64,000 bases of DNA from Pseudeuparius sepicola (lineage: Eukaryota; Arthropoda; Insecta; Coleoptera; Anthribidae): positions 14,674,501 through 14,738,500 of the forward strand of contig OY987301.1 in assembly GCA_963920635.1 (NCBI GenBank), written 5' to 3'. The notes beneath the pieces were generated by a model. That model was not told where the DNA came from. It saw nothing but the letters and a program-made list of their open reading frames with translations, and ran no database searches. Of this stretch, positions 35,394 to 46,619 are shown piece after piece (positions within the stretch are counted from its first letter, which is position 1; each line of letters opens with the position of its first letter). The position numbers were made by a program, and so were the translations under genes.

Positions 35394-35731
35394 GAGGGGG
35401 TTGCCGACAGCGAAAGTGACGTTAGATTTCGCATTTTTTTAAGTTGTATAGCATAAAATCTAATAACATTTTACCTGGCAAAAATTTAGTACAAACATCT
35501 CTGTCTTCATTTTAATCATAAGACGTTAAAAGCAGCGTTTTGTTTTATAGGTTATGAAAACCTTGGGAAAAATAATAATTCCAGTGAATATGCTTTTAAG
35601 ATCTTATGATTAGAATGAAGACAGAGATGTTTGTACTAAATTTTTTCCAGGTAAAATGTTATTAGGTTTTATGCTATACAACTTAAAAATATACGAAATC
35701 TAACGTCACTTTCGCTGTCGGCAACCCCCTC
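35394..35731. mobile_element. TTAA-flanked palindromic MITE, 338 bp
   Basis: TTAA flanks both sides (35390-35393, 35732-35735). The inverted ends are identical for at least 30 bp, starting GAGGGGGTTGCCGACAGC, and the arms continue to pair over about 140 bp. TTAA duplications are the mark of piggyBac and Kolobok elements. No coding content, so non-autonomous. The near-identical arms suggest a young insertion. Confidence 0.85.
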
Positions 35732-35739
35732 TTAAAGAA

Positions 35740-36640
35740 CTGTTGAGTAAATTATCCTGGTTAATAACCCCATAAAGAAAAATTCCATAACCACAAAAAA
35801 TATTACCAATAATATTTTTCTCAAATTTTTATAGTAGGTATATATACCGAACAAACTGACTGTCATATGTGACACATCAAAATAAATGTGACAATATGCT
35901 TTATAAAAAAATGCCATTGAAGTTTTTCCAAAAAAATCAATTTTTGATTCCAAGAGAGCCCAAATCAAGACATACCTATCTGATATTTCAAAAGTGACAT
36001 AACATTCTAACAGATGTCGCCAACAATTTTCATCTTACACTTTTTTGTGCATGATTTGCTCTCACAAGGATATTTTGAGTGAGTCGCTTCGAATGAACAC
36101 CTACGTTGGCCCAATCTTTGAATATAGAATCCTAGGAAGGGTCAAAGCTCTGTGTGTACCTATTATAAAATACGTGAGACGGAAATCACCCTGAGTAGTA
36201 ACCAAGTTTTGACACAATATTTTGGAATCTGACACGGTGTTTGTTGTTTTCTTTTAGGTTAAGTAGAACAGGGTACCCTACTAATTGTCATATCTGGACT
36301 TCGCTTCTTTGCATAATCTTGTAGAATTCGTGTCTTACTACCATTGAACTAAACTTAAGACATACACGTGCCTTATAATTTTTTTCCTGTACTGTAAGTA
36401 CTGATTTCACGAGAAATGAGGATTTCTGTCTCGATTAACTTGTCGAAACCATATGCAGAGACTGTCCCGGTCGAGCATGCTCCTTCCTGGGGTTCTTTAT
36501 TCAAAGGGCCCAATGCTTCTTGGCCAGCAATGTATTGTACCTATAAAGTTTTCAGTGTCCACGCTGAGTCTTCCACTGAGTCTCACTACCCCTATAAAGT
36601 TTTAACTGGTTGTGATAGAAAAAAATTGTAGGGAATTTTA
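35740..36640. other. AT-rich DNA, nothing recognised
   Basis: No feature identified. Short frames at 35732-35968 (minus) and 36416-36631 (plus) have no known domain. Confidence 0.4.
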
Positions 36641-36649
36641 TCGGAGGGA

Positions 36650-37273
36650 GATAATGGTGAAGGCGACGGGAACGGAGCGCTTCCTTTTGTGGTTCCAATT
36701 GTGCTATTGTTCCCCCGCCGCCTTGACTATTACCAGCCGGGCCCTGTGAATTAAGAGCCGCGGCCAAGCCGAGCTACTATTATTTATTATACAACATAGG
36801 TACCGTAGAAGAACCTATACGGTGGCGCTAACGTTGGACCAACGCTGTTGTTCTACCACATCATCTAGAGGCGAACGGGGAACAAACTATAAGAGGGCGC
36901 TCGCCTGGCCAAATAAACATGGCCACCGGGGGCTTGCCTGGTTTACGTCGTAGCGTTATCTGCGATCGTAGCGGGCCGCGTTACGCTGGCGACCAGATCG
37001 TGAGCGACGATAAGCGACAAGGTCCGCCCATCTGCCCCAATGCAAGTGCGTTTTTTATGCGTGCCGCCCGCCGCGACACACACGCATCCGCCCATACGGA
37101 TATCTTTATTGGGGGCACTAGAGCGCCGGTTTGGCAGGTCGCCGGTCGTGTGGTTAACGTCAGTGGGGTTTAATCACGAATGGTGGAAAGGTCGGCCAGC
37201 CTTCATGTTGCTACGGATTGTATGTGACGAGCGAGCGAACGTCTCTGGGGCGATCCAAAATTTTCCATGGATG
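36650..37273. other. CpG-rich non-coding block
   Basis: CpG-dense with GCCGCGGCCAAGCCGAG, GATCGTAGCGGGCCGCG and CCGCCCGCCGCGACAC. Overlapping frames in two phases at 36919-37279 have no known domain. The hAT element begins a few bases downstream, so the two should not be confused. Confidence 0.4.
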
Positions 37274-37596
37274 GAATAGTTCACGGGCGTAGCCAAGGGG
37301 GGGGTTTCGGGGGTTCAAACCCCCCCCCCCCCCGAAATAAGCAAAATATTACCTAATATTATACCGAAAAAATACGAGGAGTGAAGAGTTAAATTATTAT
37401 TACGTTTGAATATATTATGTAGTAATAGTAGCGCCTAGCGCCATCTTTTGACGAGAGGCAGACGCAGTTGCAGCCGAACTATTTTGTATTGTAGGGACAC
37501 TTTGCGTTGTTTCTCGATTATTCGCCACGCCCCTCGGTCGAAATGAGCGGAACTTTGTGGAAGTTCGTGGAAGTTTCTGGACGGCTACTGGGCTGC

Positions 37597-37604
37597 TATA
37601 TAAG
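37597..37604 (+). promoter_or_regulatory. Probable TATA box of the hAT element
   Basis: TATATAAG lies in GC-rich sequence about 195 bp upstream of the ATG at 37792, in the position expected for the transposase promoter. GGCAGTATT near 37633-37641 could be the initiator, though the spacing is a little long. Recognised by pattern only. Confidence 0.45.
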
Positions 37605-37791
37605 CGGCGCCGCGGCGCGTGACCGCGCTTACGGCAGTATTGTTCCATGCGAACTCGAAGCGAATAAAAGTGAAAAGTGGTGAACGAATAGTGAAGAGAA
37701 TTAAGTGTACCGTGTAAGTGAGTAATTTTAGTGCGCTGTTATTCGATGACCTTGTTAAGGATAGATACGTGAATCATTATTACTGTCGAAA

Positions 37792-38225
37792 AATGGAGGG
37801 GAAAAAAAGGAAGGGTGATAAACTTAAAGGTATGGACTACTGGAAAAAGTGGTGTAGTCAAGGTCAAGGGGTTTCTAATAAAGAAACAAATTTAGATTTA
37901 GCTATCAAAGCTTCAGCTACCTTTCATGCTCATAAGAAGACTGCGTACCCCGAAATCTAGTTTGGAATGCCTAGATATGTGCGATAAAAACCTTTATCCT
38001 AATATTTACACATTACTACAAATCTTGGCTACCATTCCTGTATCCACTGCTACCCCAGAAAGGTCTTTCTCGAGCCTAAGGAGACTGAAAAACTATTTAC
38101 GAAACACTACAAGTGAAAACAGACTTAATGGTTTGGCTCTAATGAACATTCACTATGGAACAGAAATTCATGCAGATGAAGTAGTGGATATATTTAAAAG
38201 AAAAAGCCGAAGATTTCTTCTTTAA
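37792..38225 (+). pseudogene. hAT transposase remnant: short N-terminal part and C-terminal dimerisation domain
   Basis: The first frame begins MEGKKRKGDKLKGMDYWKK at ATG 37792 and stops at 37960 after about 55 residues. It is basic, like the N-termini of hAT proteins, but shows no complete BED or TTF zinc finger. The second frame, overlapping in another phase, carries YPNIYTLLQILATIPVST, TPERSFSSLRRLKNYLR and RLNGLALMNIHYG up to the stop at 38225. This is the hAT C-terminal dimerisation domain (PF05699 type), with the usual P-x-S-T, ERSFS and RL-x-x-L-x-L features. The deletion joining the two parts near 37940-37975 removed the RNase H fold and put them out of frame. No active transposase can be made. 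Confidence 0.88.
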
Positions 38226-38426
38226 TGGTTTTAGATTTAGCGCAGAGGAACGAAATTAATTTATCCATTTCATTTAAAGTTAAGAACTTTATAAATATGT
38301 CGTAGTTTTTCGGATGAATATATAGATATTAAATTTCATGTAAGTATATTTGTGTTGTTTTATTTACTTCTCAAACTAAACCCCCCCCCCCCAAAACTAA
38401 ATCCTGGCTACGCCCGTGGAATAGTT

Positions 38427-39335
38427 TCACCAGAAATCAGGTTTTTTAATATAGATAATATCATATAAATAAACTACTGGCAATAACTCTCTATACATTA
38501 GTAACAAATGCAGATTTGAATGAAGTTCTAATACTTATAATGGGTGTTCCATATATGAAAGAGTTACAATCCAATAGATAAACATGCCTTCGAGGCTCGA
38601 AATATTTCGGACTTTTTTTACAAAGACCCAGGGTATGATATTTTTTATGTAGACGAAGTTAACAGATTTACAGAGCGCGTACCGGGTGTTTCTTTCAGGA
38701 AAATATGATTGACAAATACACTTCAACTTTTCTATTATTCCTACAGGTTGTAGGTTTCACTTTAATTCCAGAAATTCATTATTTTCTTCAGTCTATTGTT
38801 CACACAGGGCACACGAGAAAATCGGACTTTTGCTCTATTTGTATATACCTATAGGGTCACTCAGAAAAAAGTTTGTTAATTGTGCGATTTGACACGGTCG
38901 ATAAACTCAATTCTTATAAGCATAAATGATATCTGTCATACAAAATCCAAGTCATGCTATGCCAATTTCTAATAGCGATTTTTTTAGAAAAAAATATGTG
39001 CACGCTACTGGATTCAGCACCCCTCACGGACCTGTACCAAATTGTACCAAAAAATTTCAAAAATAAGAAAATTTACTACCGAATATATTTTTCTTCATCT
39101 ATATTGAATTGTAACAACGTACGTTTCGGCTTTTTACAGCCATCATCGGGTGGGAGAAAAATTTCAAGTAATAACGATTTTGAAGAAAAATTAAAAATGC
39201 ACATTAGGTAGGTACTTATATTTTTATTTTCAAAACTTCATATAGTTAGCCGATAAAAAAAAACAAAAAAAGTTAAACTCTAACAGCTTGGTGTTATTAA
39301 TAATATTGGTCTTATGCTTCACAAAACTACTAATT
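38427..39335. other. AT-rich DNA, nothing firm
   Basis: GGGTGTTCC near 38542 resembles a mariner end but no partner was found. The frame at 38954-39211 has no known domain. GGTAGGTACTT and similar short motifs near 39210 recur across the window without forming an element. Confidence 0.4.
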
Positions 39336-39339
39336 TTTT

Positions 39340-39540
39340 GCCACAATTTTTCTTCATTGCACTTGTCATTCCTTTTGCGATTATCCTAGCTTGTAGTTCT
39401 TGTAAATTTTGGGACCTTGATTTATAAACTTGTCCTTTAAGTATCCCAGAGAAAAAAGTATAGCGGCGTCAAATCAGAAGATCTCGGTGGCCACTCAATG
39501 AAAGGACTGTTTCACCATATCCAACAGTTTTCAAAATACA
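39340..39540 (-). pseudogene. Mariner-like transposase relic
   Basis: On the minus strand, 39495-39440 reads EWPPRSSDLTPLYFFLW followed, after a slip, by LKDKFINQGPKIYKN. Just upstream, ENCWIW in another phase replaces the usual RWIG motif. This is the third-Asp region of a DD34D transposase close to those at 5.7 and 11.3 kb. At least two frame changes and a stop interrupt it, and neither TIR could be found, so it is an old fragment. Confidence 0.72.
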
Positions 39541-39544
39541 TTTA

Positions 39545-41375
39545 GCATTTAGCCCATAGTCTCTTATCAAACGAGCCTTATATATAAGACTACCAACTAA
39601 CTAAAACTTCAACCTTAATGGTAAATCATTTATAATGCGTTCGTAAACTCATTATCAAGAAAATTAAAAACCCAACCGCATTCAAATTACGGTTAAAAAA
39701 AGGGCGAAATTATTCTGTCGTTTAGTATCCCAGAGCAAACATTAATTTTTTGCGAATGCTGTCTCCTTGCAATTATTTATGACGAATTCTGAATCAGTGA
39801 CGGCAATGTTGATTAAAAACTACCCCATTTCTGGTAAAAGTGGCTTCTTAGGTAAATAAAATTCGATTTAATAAGTTACCGTTGTATATATATATTCTCC
39901 ATGTAGCCAATGGCAAAACTCATCTCCCAGTTCCAATTTATGCAAAAGCTTTTATTTTGTTTTGTTCCCAGACATTTTCTAATACTTTCTCTGTGCGAGA
40001 TATTAAGATCCAAACTAGCCGTTTTAATACTAAACTCTATTCAAACTAAACACAAGTTGTTACATGGCTAGAGCGTGATACGCACGTTATCGGCTTGCTT
40101 ATTGGCTAGCCGGCAATAAAATCTCACCCGGCTTCTTACAGAGGTGTACCGAGTTACAAATGGACCTTTATTTTTTCCCGATATAATTCTTTCGCTGTTT
40201 ATTAATTGTTGGAGCTACGATTTGTGATAGTAGTAAAAATTTGCAGGTAAGTGAATGACTAGGTGTGCCATAAAAGTTTGTTTATAAAGTTCTTAACACT
40301 GGGGCATATTATTTTAATATTTTATATTATAAAATTCATATAGAGATGGTCCTTAATGCGGCTCTGCTCCTATTAGCCCTCAGAATTGTTCACGTGCTTC
40401 CATCGTGCAAATGTTTACGCGCCTTTGCATTTAGTTTGAATAGAGTGTAGTTAAGGATTGTCCTTAAAATATTGCAACATTTGGTTATTATCTCTTAAAA
40501 ATTAACGACGTCCATTATGTCTGGCTTTAAACAAATTTTTGGAAACCGATTCTGTTTCATTGAAAATTTTAATACTTATTCTAAAATTGTAAAAATTCAC
40601 AATATTATACCTCCTAAAATTTTTTGAATGACGATTTGAATTTTGAATTGCCATATGCACCAAGATGAACTACGGTATATTGTGGTTGAACCTATTCGTA
40701 AACCCCAAAATAAAAAGTTCCTGTTTTCCTTCACAACTCCCCAGATACGCATTAGAATCACGTATTTACCGAAATTAGTCCGTGATATCGGTCGTTCGAT
40801 CGGGCTAATGAATGCGCGCACCAAAAATTACCAAAGCCATTACCGTCCGCAGGAAGTTACGAATAAAATTTTCTTGTTTCCTTCAGATTTCGAACCAGAT
40901 TATCTGCTGAATGCATCGTAAAATTGAAATTCTGAGCACCTAATGACGGTTTCTATCCGACTACCATTGTTTCATGGTATATGCGCGGCTCGTAAATAAA
41001 TCTACCGGGCGAAGGCGTAAATGGTTTGTTCTGGGCTGCGATGGCAATGCTTTTGAAGGTATGTGTTAGCATTAGAAATAATGCATGAGAAGAGTTATTA
41101 ATAACGAAAAAGCGAAATTATGGCATTTTTTAGGTAGATATTTGAAGCTTCGACAAGTTTTCTAATTTACCAATATCTACTACCGATGTTTTTACATCAA
41201 AATTGTGTACCTACCAAAAATTTTCCAGATAATTTTGTAGAGCATTATTTTCAATAGTGTAAACAACCTATTTTCAAAAAATGTTTTTAGAGAAATATTC
41301 ACAAATAAAAAAATTCCAAAACTGAAGGCTTGGAAGAAACCGTCCATAACGGCGATATCTGGACAACCCACAAAC
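39545..41375. other. AT-rich DNA with one possible small element
   Basis: AACTCTATTCAAACTAAA near 40033 pairs with TTTAGTTTGAATAGAGT near 40430 and may mark a 420-bp MITE. A patch from 40630 to 41050 is less AT-rich and holds a 92-residue frame (40643-40921) and its mirror; neither has a known domain. Otherwise nothing recognised. Confidence 0.4.
40032..40448. mobile_element. Possible MITE with 19-bp TIR
   Basis: The left AACTCTATTCAAACTAAA and the right TTTAGTTTGAATAGAGT are complementary over about 18 bases, 417 bp apart. No target duplication is clear. No coding content. Confidence 0.4.
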
Positions 41376-41379
41376 TTCT

Positions 41380-42540
41380 TTTTTATTATACTTCTTTGAA
41401 AACACCTTATTTAAGAAATTTAAGAAACTCTAATATAATGCTCTCTGATATTTAACATGTACCTATTTTGTATTTTAATTCGTAAGTGTTTCAATATTTA
41501 GATACATTTCTGTAATATTTTTGACGTTTTATTCACCTTATCTGACAATAACTAATTTACAACAAAGCACCTTTGAAATAATTTGAGAGTAACCATGGAA
41601 ACGCATCATACATACCAAACACTATATTGTCTGCATTGTTTATTTTTTGTCAATTAAATTTATTATAATATGCCGATAATAGTACATTGTGTACCTAGTA
41701 GGAAAAGCTGAACATTCCCGGACGACCGTAAAGATTGCCTGTCGAGGCGTAAGCCGAGACTGGCAATACGGAGTTGGGGAATGTGGCTTTTCCTACGAGG
41801 TATACATACTATTTTTCCGAAAATCGAAAATTACTTTGTTTTCGAAAAACTTGTTCTCAATCATTTTTTTAGTTTATAAATAACTGTAAGGAAATAATAT
41901 TTCCTTACAGTACAAAAATAAATATTTCCTAACAGTTACTTTCCGTTGCCTGGCAACGACTAAGTGCAAGGAAATATTGACTTTTTCTTTCAAAAATGTT
42001 ATCAAAAATGTCAATATTTCTGATTGATTTTCGGAAAAATGTTTTAAGTTTCCGTTTTCAAAGAAGTATAATAAAAAAATATCGTTCATTACACGTCCAG
42101 AAATAGATTTTTCCGTGCTTGCATGACTTCCCGTGTTCGGCTGCGCCTCACACGGGAATTTGTCGCGCGCGCACGGAAAAATCTTTATTTCCAGACTCGT
42201 AATGAAATATACTATTTTATTGTCTGAAATAATTTATTTGTGGCGCAAACTGATCCATTTAATTTTTAATGGGGTTTTTCGCCACCAAACTGATTGAAAG
42301 ACAATTTTTCTAATTGCCTGAAAATATCATAAATTCTTAACAGTAAATGAACGAAACTATGAACGTTTAACTCAAAATAGAAACAAATTTGTTTCCTGTG
42401 CTTTCGGAAAATAAAAAACAAAAATAAATACATATTCCTCCTTTCTCAAAGATCATGTCACGTAAAAGTGAAATGACAGATTAATAAATCTCAAGTTAAA
42501 ATGTCATGACAACAGAAACAATAGCCTAGCCACTTTTGTT
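41380..42540 (+). repeat. Family H, copy 3, with hairpins and an internal insertion
   Basis: This is the inverse counterpart of 24150-25085, with the same nested hairpin at 42089-42205. Compared with copy 2, about 356 bp (41680-42035) are extra. Its right part (42240-42530) matches copy 1 at 16.7 kb. A frame at 41874-42089 is not shared with copy 2. No coding content. Confidence 0.72.
41680..42035. mobile_element. Hairpin-rich insertion in family H copy 3
   Basis: Copy 2 reads GCCGATAAAATGTTTTAAG in this orientation; here that phrase is split by 356 bp. The insert holds a nested hairpin (41714-41793; CATTCCC with GGGAATG, TTGCC with GGCAA around GAGGCGTAAGCCGAG), a 13-bp-arm hairpin at 41883-41911 (ACTGTAAGGAAAT and its complement), and CGTTGCCTGGCAACG near 41945. 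No inverted ends or duplication of the target beyond AA are clear. Confidence 0.6.
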
Positions 42541-42589
42541 TGATATTGTATACCCTGTGTTCTATTTAATTATCTATACTAACTCGTCT

Positions 42590-43312
42590 TTGAATAACTG
42601 GCAATTATATTTTACTGAATTCCACTGAACATTCAGCAAAACAGTTGTCTGTATTTCCTAGAATAAATGCCGATTCTTTAATTTTTCGTCTTTGAGAATT
42701 GGTTTGGACCTATCCCACAAAATCCTATGATTGTTATTAAAAGAATACTCATATATTTTTAACTTCGAAATTTGATTTTTCCTGATATAATTTGTATGTT
42801 CTTTAAATTTTATAAATGCAATTTTATAAATGCAATTTTTTCTCTAATTCTCTTAGCATTGTTAATTTGTTGGCAATCCTGAAAAATTTGTTCAACAAAT
42901 TCAAGAATTTCCTCCTCAAATTTGGTGTTATTATATAGAACAAATCGTTTTAGCTCTATCAAACAACTTTTAATTACCCCTTTTTTAACGCACTATAATA
43001 TATGATGTTGGTTTTCTATAGATACTAGTTGTTTATACTATCTGATTTCAATATAGAAACATCTAAGAAAGGTAATTGAATATTATTTTCTATTCCTAGG
43101 GTAAACCTAATACAAGGTTCTTGTGCGTTTATAAAATTTAATAATGAATTTAAATCTACTCCATGTTCCCATATAACAAAAATATGTCATCTACATCTCT
43201 CCACCAAACATTAAGCTGGTGAACATATATCTAGTCAACTTGTTTTGTTCAAAATCTTCCATGAATAAATTGCTTATGAATGGTGATAAAGAAGACCATC
43301 TTTTTTGTTTGT
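42590..43312 (-). pseudogene. Penelope-like element relic: reverse transcriptase and possible GIY-YIG end
   Basis: No single frame is long, but on the minus strand several reverse-transcriptase motifs occur in order with frame changes: SLSPFISNLFMEDFEQ near 43297-43250, WWRDVDDIF near 43207-43180 (the catalytic Asp pair), IRFTLGIENNIQLPFLDVS near 43110-43060, and YRKPTSY near 43018-42998. LSPxISNxxME, the VDD pair, LPFLDV and YRKPT in this order are typical of Penelope-like elements. Further on, NHRILWDRSKPIL near 42735-42695 resembles the end of the GIY-YIG endonuclease of such elements. At least three frameshifts and several stops disrupt it. The 5' part and the RT-endonuclease linker are missing. 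Confidence 0.75.
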
Positions 43313-43319
43313 GAATAAA

Positions 43320-43795
43320 ATATTTTTCATTTTTCTAAAAAGATTTTTGTGCAATCTTTTGCGTGAAATTCATTCGTGAAGACCGCAATTTTATGCAGTT
43401 TACCGTCTACTTCGGTAAATTGCACATAAAATTGTGCCTACTGCATATTAATGAACAAAAGTCACAAATAAGACAGTGAAAAAATTTGAAATTTTTAGAA
43501 AGACCCTGTGTCTCTTAAACTAATCAAGGTATGATGCCTTTTGTAGCATTCAATTCACCTTAAGAACCGAACTCTATAGACGTCTTATAGCTACTTTTTG
43601 TCTATCTCTTCGGGAATAGAAGAAACCTCCCCTCACTATCCAAATTTGAGACACCCTGTACATTTGGTCTAAAATTTGCATTTTATGGAAACCCTTTTTT
43701 CCAAGAAGCAGCATTTTTTCGTAAAGAATTACTTTTTGTCCTATTATCAATAATAAACATGTTTCTCCTAATTTCTACCCCATTGCTAACTATTT
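43320..43795. other. AT-rich DNA with a hairpin
   Basis: GCAATTTTATGCAGTTTACC near 43386 pairs with GGTAAATTGCACATAAAATTG near 43416, a strong hairpin. ACACCCTGTA at 43652 looks like a decayed mariner end. Nothing coding. Confidence 0.4.
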
Positions 43796-43829
43796 AGACT
43801 GCATTTTGTCTGCCTATGATCGACCTGGG

Positions 43830-44165
43830 TTCGAGTGTAGGTTGAGGCACACTGCATGCACGCATGTCTATAGAAAAACACCGCTGATGGTCAAGAGCGC
43901 TGGACAAATTGTGGATTCACGGTACCTATTTTATCTGTGTGATTTACTAATTGTCCTACACTAACTGGGATTACTACAGTTTTCTAGGGTTTTCCGTAGT
44001 ACTTGAGCGAATGCTATCCTAGTTCTATACCAAGAAAAGTCGGTCCTAGCTGTAAATGGCAATGAAGCCAAAATAGTAGTAATTAACCCCCTCCCCCGCA
44101 CAAGCATTCATTGCTTCTGGGGTATTCCTAGTTTATTGGAGTATTGTGAGGGTGAAAATTATTTT
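43830..44165 (+). repeat. Interspersed repeat, possibly SINE-like, plus copy
   Basis: This matches 47240-47580 in inverse orientation: GTCTATAGAAAAACACCGCTG, TGATTTACTAATT, AGTTTTCTAGGGTTTTCCG and CTATCCTAGTTCTAT occur in order in both. The left part has GACCTGGGTTCGAGTG, close to a pol III box B (GGTTCGANTCC), and the right ends in a T-rich tract (ATTATTTTTTTG). No convincing box A was found, so the SINE label is tentative. Confidence 0.5.
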
Positions 44166-44572
44166 TTTGTTATGTATATGTATATTGTTATCGATTACAT
44201 TAATTTTCCAGAACGTTATTTCTGAGGCAAATGAGTAGGTACCTACTTAATATTAATATTAAAATTATTATAATATGCCTACCTATATGTTTTTTAAAAC
44301 AACACATACATTGTACAATGTACATACCTATACTTGCTATACCTAACATACAATTTTCTTTTCAGTAAGCTTATTATAACATGGTAATAAAATTCATAAC
44401 CATAATTTTTGATAATAATAATGGAAAGGTATCAAGGCAAGTAGAGTACCTCCTCAAGGCGGTTCTATAAAGCGCCCTTTTCGCAGATGTTTTGTAGTAT
44501 CGCTTTCATATTCATTCGCACGCCGGGAAGTGTAATTTACCTCAAAAGAAATATCCTGTAATAGACACGGTA

Positions 44573-44598
44573 ATCACTCTCTCTCTCTCTCTCTCTCT
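44573..44598 (+). repeat. (TC)n microsatellite
   Basis: A run of about a dozen TC dinucleotides. Confidence 0.95.
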
Positions 44599-44659
44599 TT
44601 GTCAATGTATTCTGAAAAATGTTAGAATTTGGTTCGAACTAAATTTCTGCATGATTATA

Positions 44660-45558
44660 CAGTGTGGTCATTTAAGTGTGCAACATATGGGAATTTTTTT
44701 TATTAATTGCACAACGAAAATACAAATATTCCCGAAAGTTGGTGCATGTTCGATAATCATATTAGCCGCACTTAGAATGGTTGCAAGTCAAACAGTATAC
44801 AGGGTATGTCAAAAAATATAAAAAATGTACAAGAGTAAAGTACCCTTATTTCAGAAAATTCCGCAAACTGTTATTAAGAAAAGTTATCTAGAATTAAAAG
44901 TTATGCCTAAATACCAAAACATTGCCTCCTAAGAAAAAGAAATATATTTTTTTGAAAAACATTAATAATTTCCTAAAAAAAAATTTGTTTTAATATTCAC
45001 CCTAAATAATTTCATAAATCAATCAAAATTATATCATTTTCGCATAACTTTGTTCAAATTCAAGCGTATTTATAAAATTAACTTAGATTTTTAGGGAATC
45101 ACAAACTTATGTTTGTTGCAACGATATTAAACAAAACTTTAAAATTTCGCAAAAATTCTTCTGAACGAGGTAAAACATTAGTAATGAAAATGTGTATATT
45201 AAAAAACTCTCATTTAAGGTGTAAAATTTTTATTTTAAATGTTTATTAAGAAACTGGAAATTAATTGACGAAAAAATTTTTTTTCTTAGGAGACTGTTTT
45301 GTTATTTAGGCATAGCTTTTAATTCTAAACAACTTTTCTTAATAACCTTTTGCTAAATTTTTTGAAATACGGGTACTTTACTATTGTGCAATTTTTATAT
45401 TTTTTGACCTACTCTACTGCTGTTTAACTTGCAACCATTATTCTAAGTGCACCTGATATGATTATTGAACATGCATCAAGTTACGGCAATGTCTGGATTT
45501 TGGTTGTGCAATTAATAAAAAAAAGTCCCATATGCTGCACACTTAAATGACCACACTG
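44660..45558. mobile_element. Foldback element, 899 bp, TA-flanked
   Basis: Ends CAGTGTGGTCATTTAAGTG and its complement lie next to TA (44658-44659, 45559-45560). The arms pair over most of the length, for example TAAAGTACCCTTATTTCAG near 44840 with its near-complement near 45370. A second end-like motif, TACAGGGTATGTCAAAAAAT, sits near 44798. No transposase; mismatches are frequent. Confidence 0.85.
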
Positions 45559-45810
45559 TATAGGATAACGATTTTTACCTTTACCTACCTCCTACCTTGT
45601 TTGTTTGAAATAATGTTACAGAAAAATCTACCTGATGCGATATCATACAAAAGGCCCTCATAAAGTATGCAATGATATAATAACAATACCTACAATAAAA
45701 ATGAGAAATACGAAGTGGTAGTGTGTCCTCGTTCACAAAATAGAATTGAATCTGTCAAAACTGACCACCGCGTTTAACGTTGCACCTTCCCACATGCCTC
45801 TTTGACCCAC

Positions 45811-46607
45811 AGAGATCATATATATAGGTAGAGTGCTGAACAAGTCCCTTTTTATGGCAAATTGTGGATTTGCGCATGGGCCTATGGAACATGCGCATTA
45901 GATCTTCAGACCGCGCAATTCAAAACAGTGGTTGTTTTTCTGAATTACTATCTCCCTACAAACTTGTATATTGATAATAAATTAAGCTCACCTCAACGTG
46001 GACTGGTCAAGACTTCGATAATTACAACTAGGTTCGTTTATACTTGTAAAACTAGTTTCGTCCAAACTACTAGAATTTGCTTCACTGATGCTAGAACTTG
46101 ACTTGTTTTCATTTACCTTTATAACTTTAACACTAAAACAAATAAGCTACTAATAGTTTCTTACACCACAATCATGTTAATATATACCTACTTAAATGAT
46201 GGTTTAGGTGGTTTTAATAGAAGAGTTGGTACCGCATTTTCAATTACCTGCGTTTTGACTCGTTTTGTTTTTAAACACTCTGGTGTAAAATGAGCAGAAC
46301 ATATTCGAGATGATCACTTAATTAGATAAAACACTCAAACAACTAAAACGCCAAGAAACTATTAATAATTAGCTGAAAATCGAAAAACTTATGCCACAAA
46401 GCGTCTATGATGCAAACAACGGTAGGTTATACTTAGTTTGTCGCTGTCAAATGGCTGTCAACTACCTCCAATTGCAATGCGCATGTCCACTGGGCCTATT
46501 TATTACCATTTTTTTACTATTTTATGATTTTAAATTCGTCAAAGATTTTCCGCGCATCCTATGTATAACAAACATCGTCCAGCACTCTACCTATATATAT
46601 GATCTCT
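45811..46607. mobile_element. TIR element, ~797 bp
   Basis: AGAGATCATATATATAGG at 45811 and its complement ending at 46607 match exactly over about 28 bp, and a weaker match (GGGCCTATGGAACATGCGCA near 45878, inverted near 46475) continues inside. A clean target duplication is not visible. Frames at 45862-46101 and 46391-46630 have no known domain. Probably a non-autonomous DNA transposon. Confidence 0.65.
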
Positions 46608-46619
46608 ATGCTTTGACCA

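Larger units (their letters stand above)
37282..38418 (+). mobile_element. hAT element, internally deleted, 8-bp target duplication
   Basis: GAATAGTT occurs directly outside both ends (37274-37281 and 38419-38426). The TIR begins CACGGGCGTAGCCA on the left and the same, read inward, on the right; the right copy continues GGATTTAG. Both subterminal regions hold long G or C runs (37296-37334, 38380-38393). TIR type, 8-bp duplication and a hAT dimerisation domain all agree. At 1,137 bp it is well short of a full hAT element, so most of the transposase is deleted. The perfect duplication argues for a recent jump, probably driven by a full-length relative. Confidence 0.93.

Noticed and set aside
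43386..43436. Hairpin next to the Penelope-like relic as a hammerhead ribozyme
   Set aside because: The conserved hammerhead core (CTGATGA ... GAAA) is not present.
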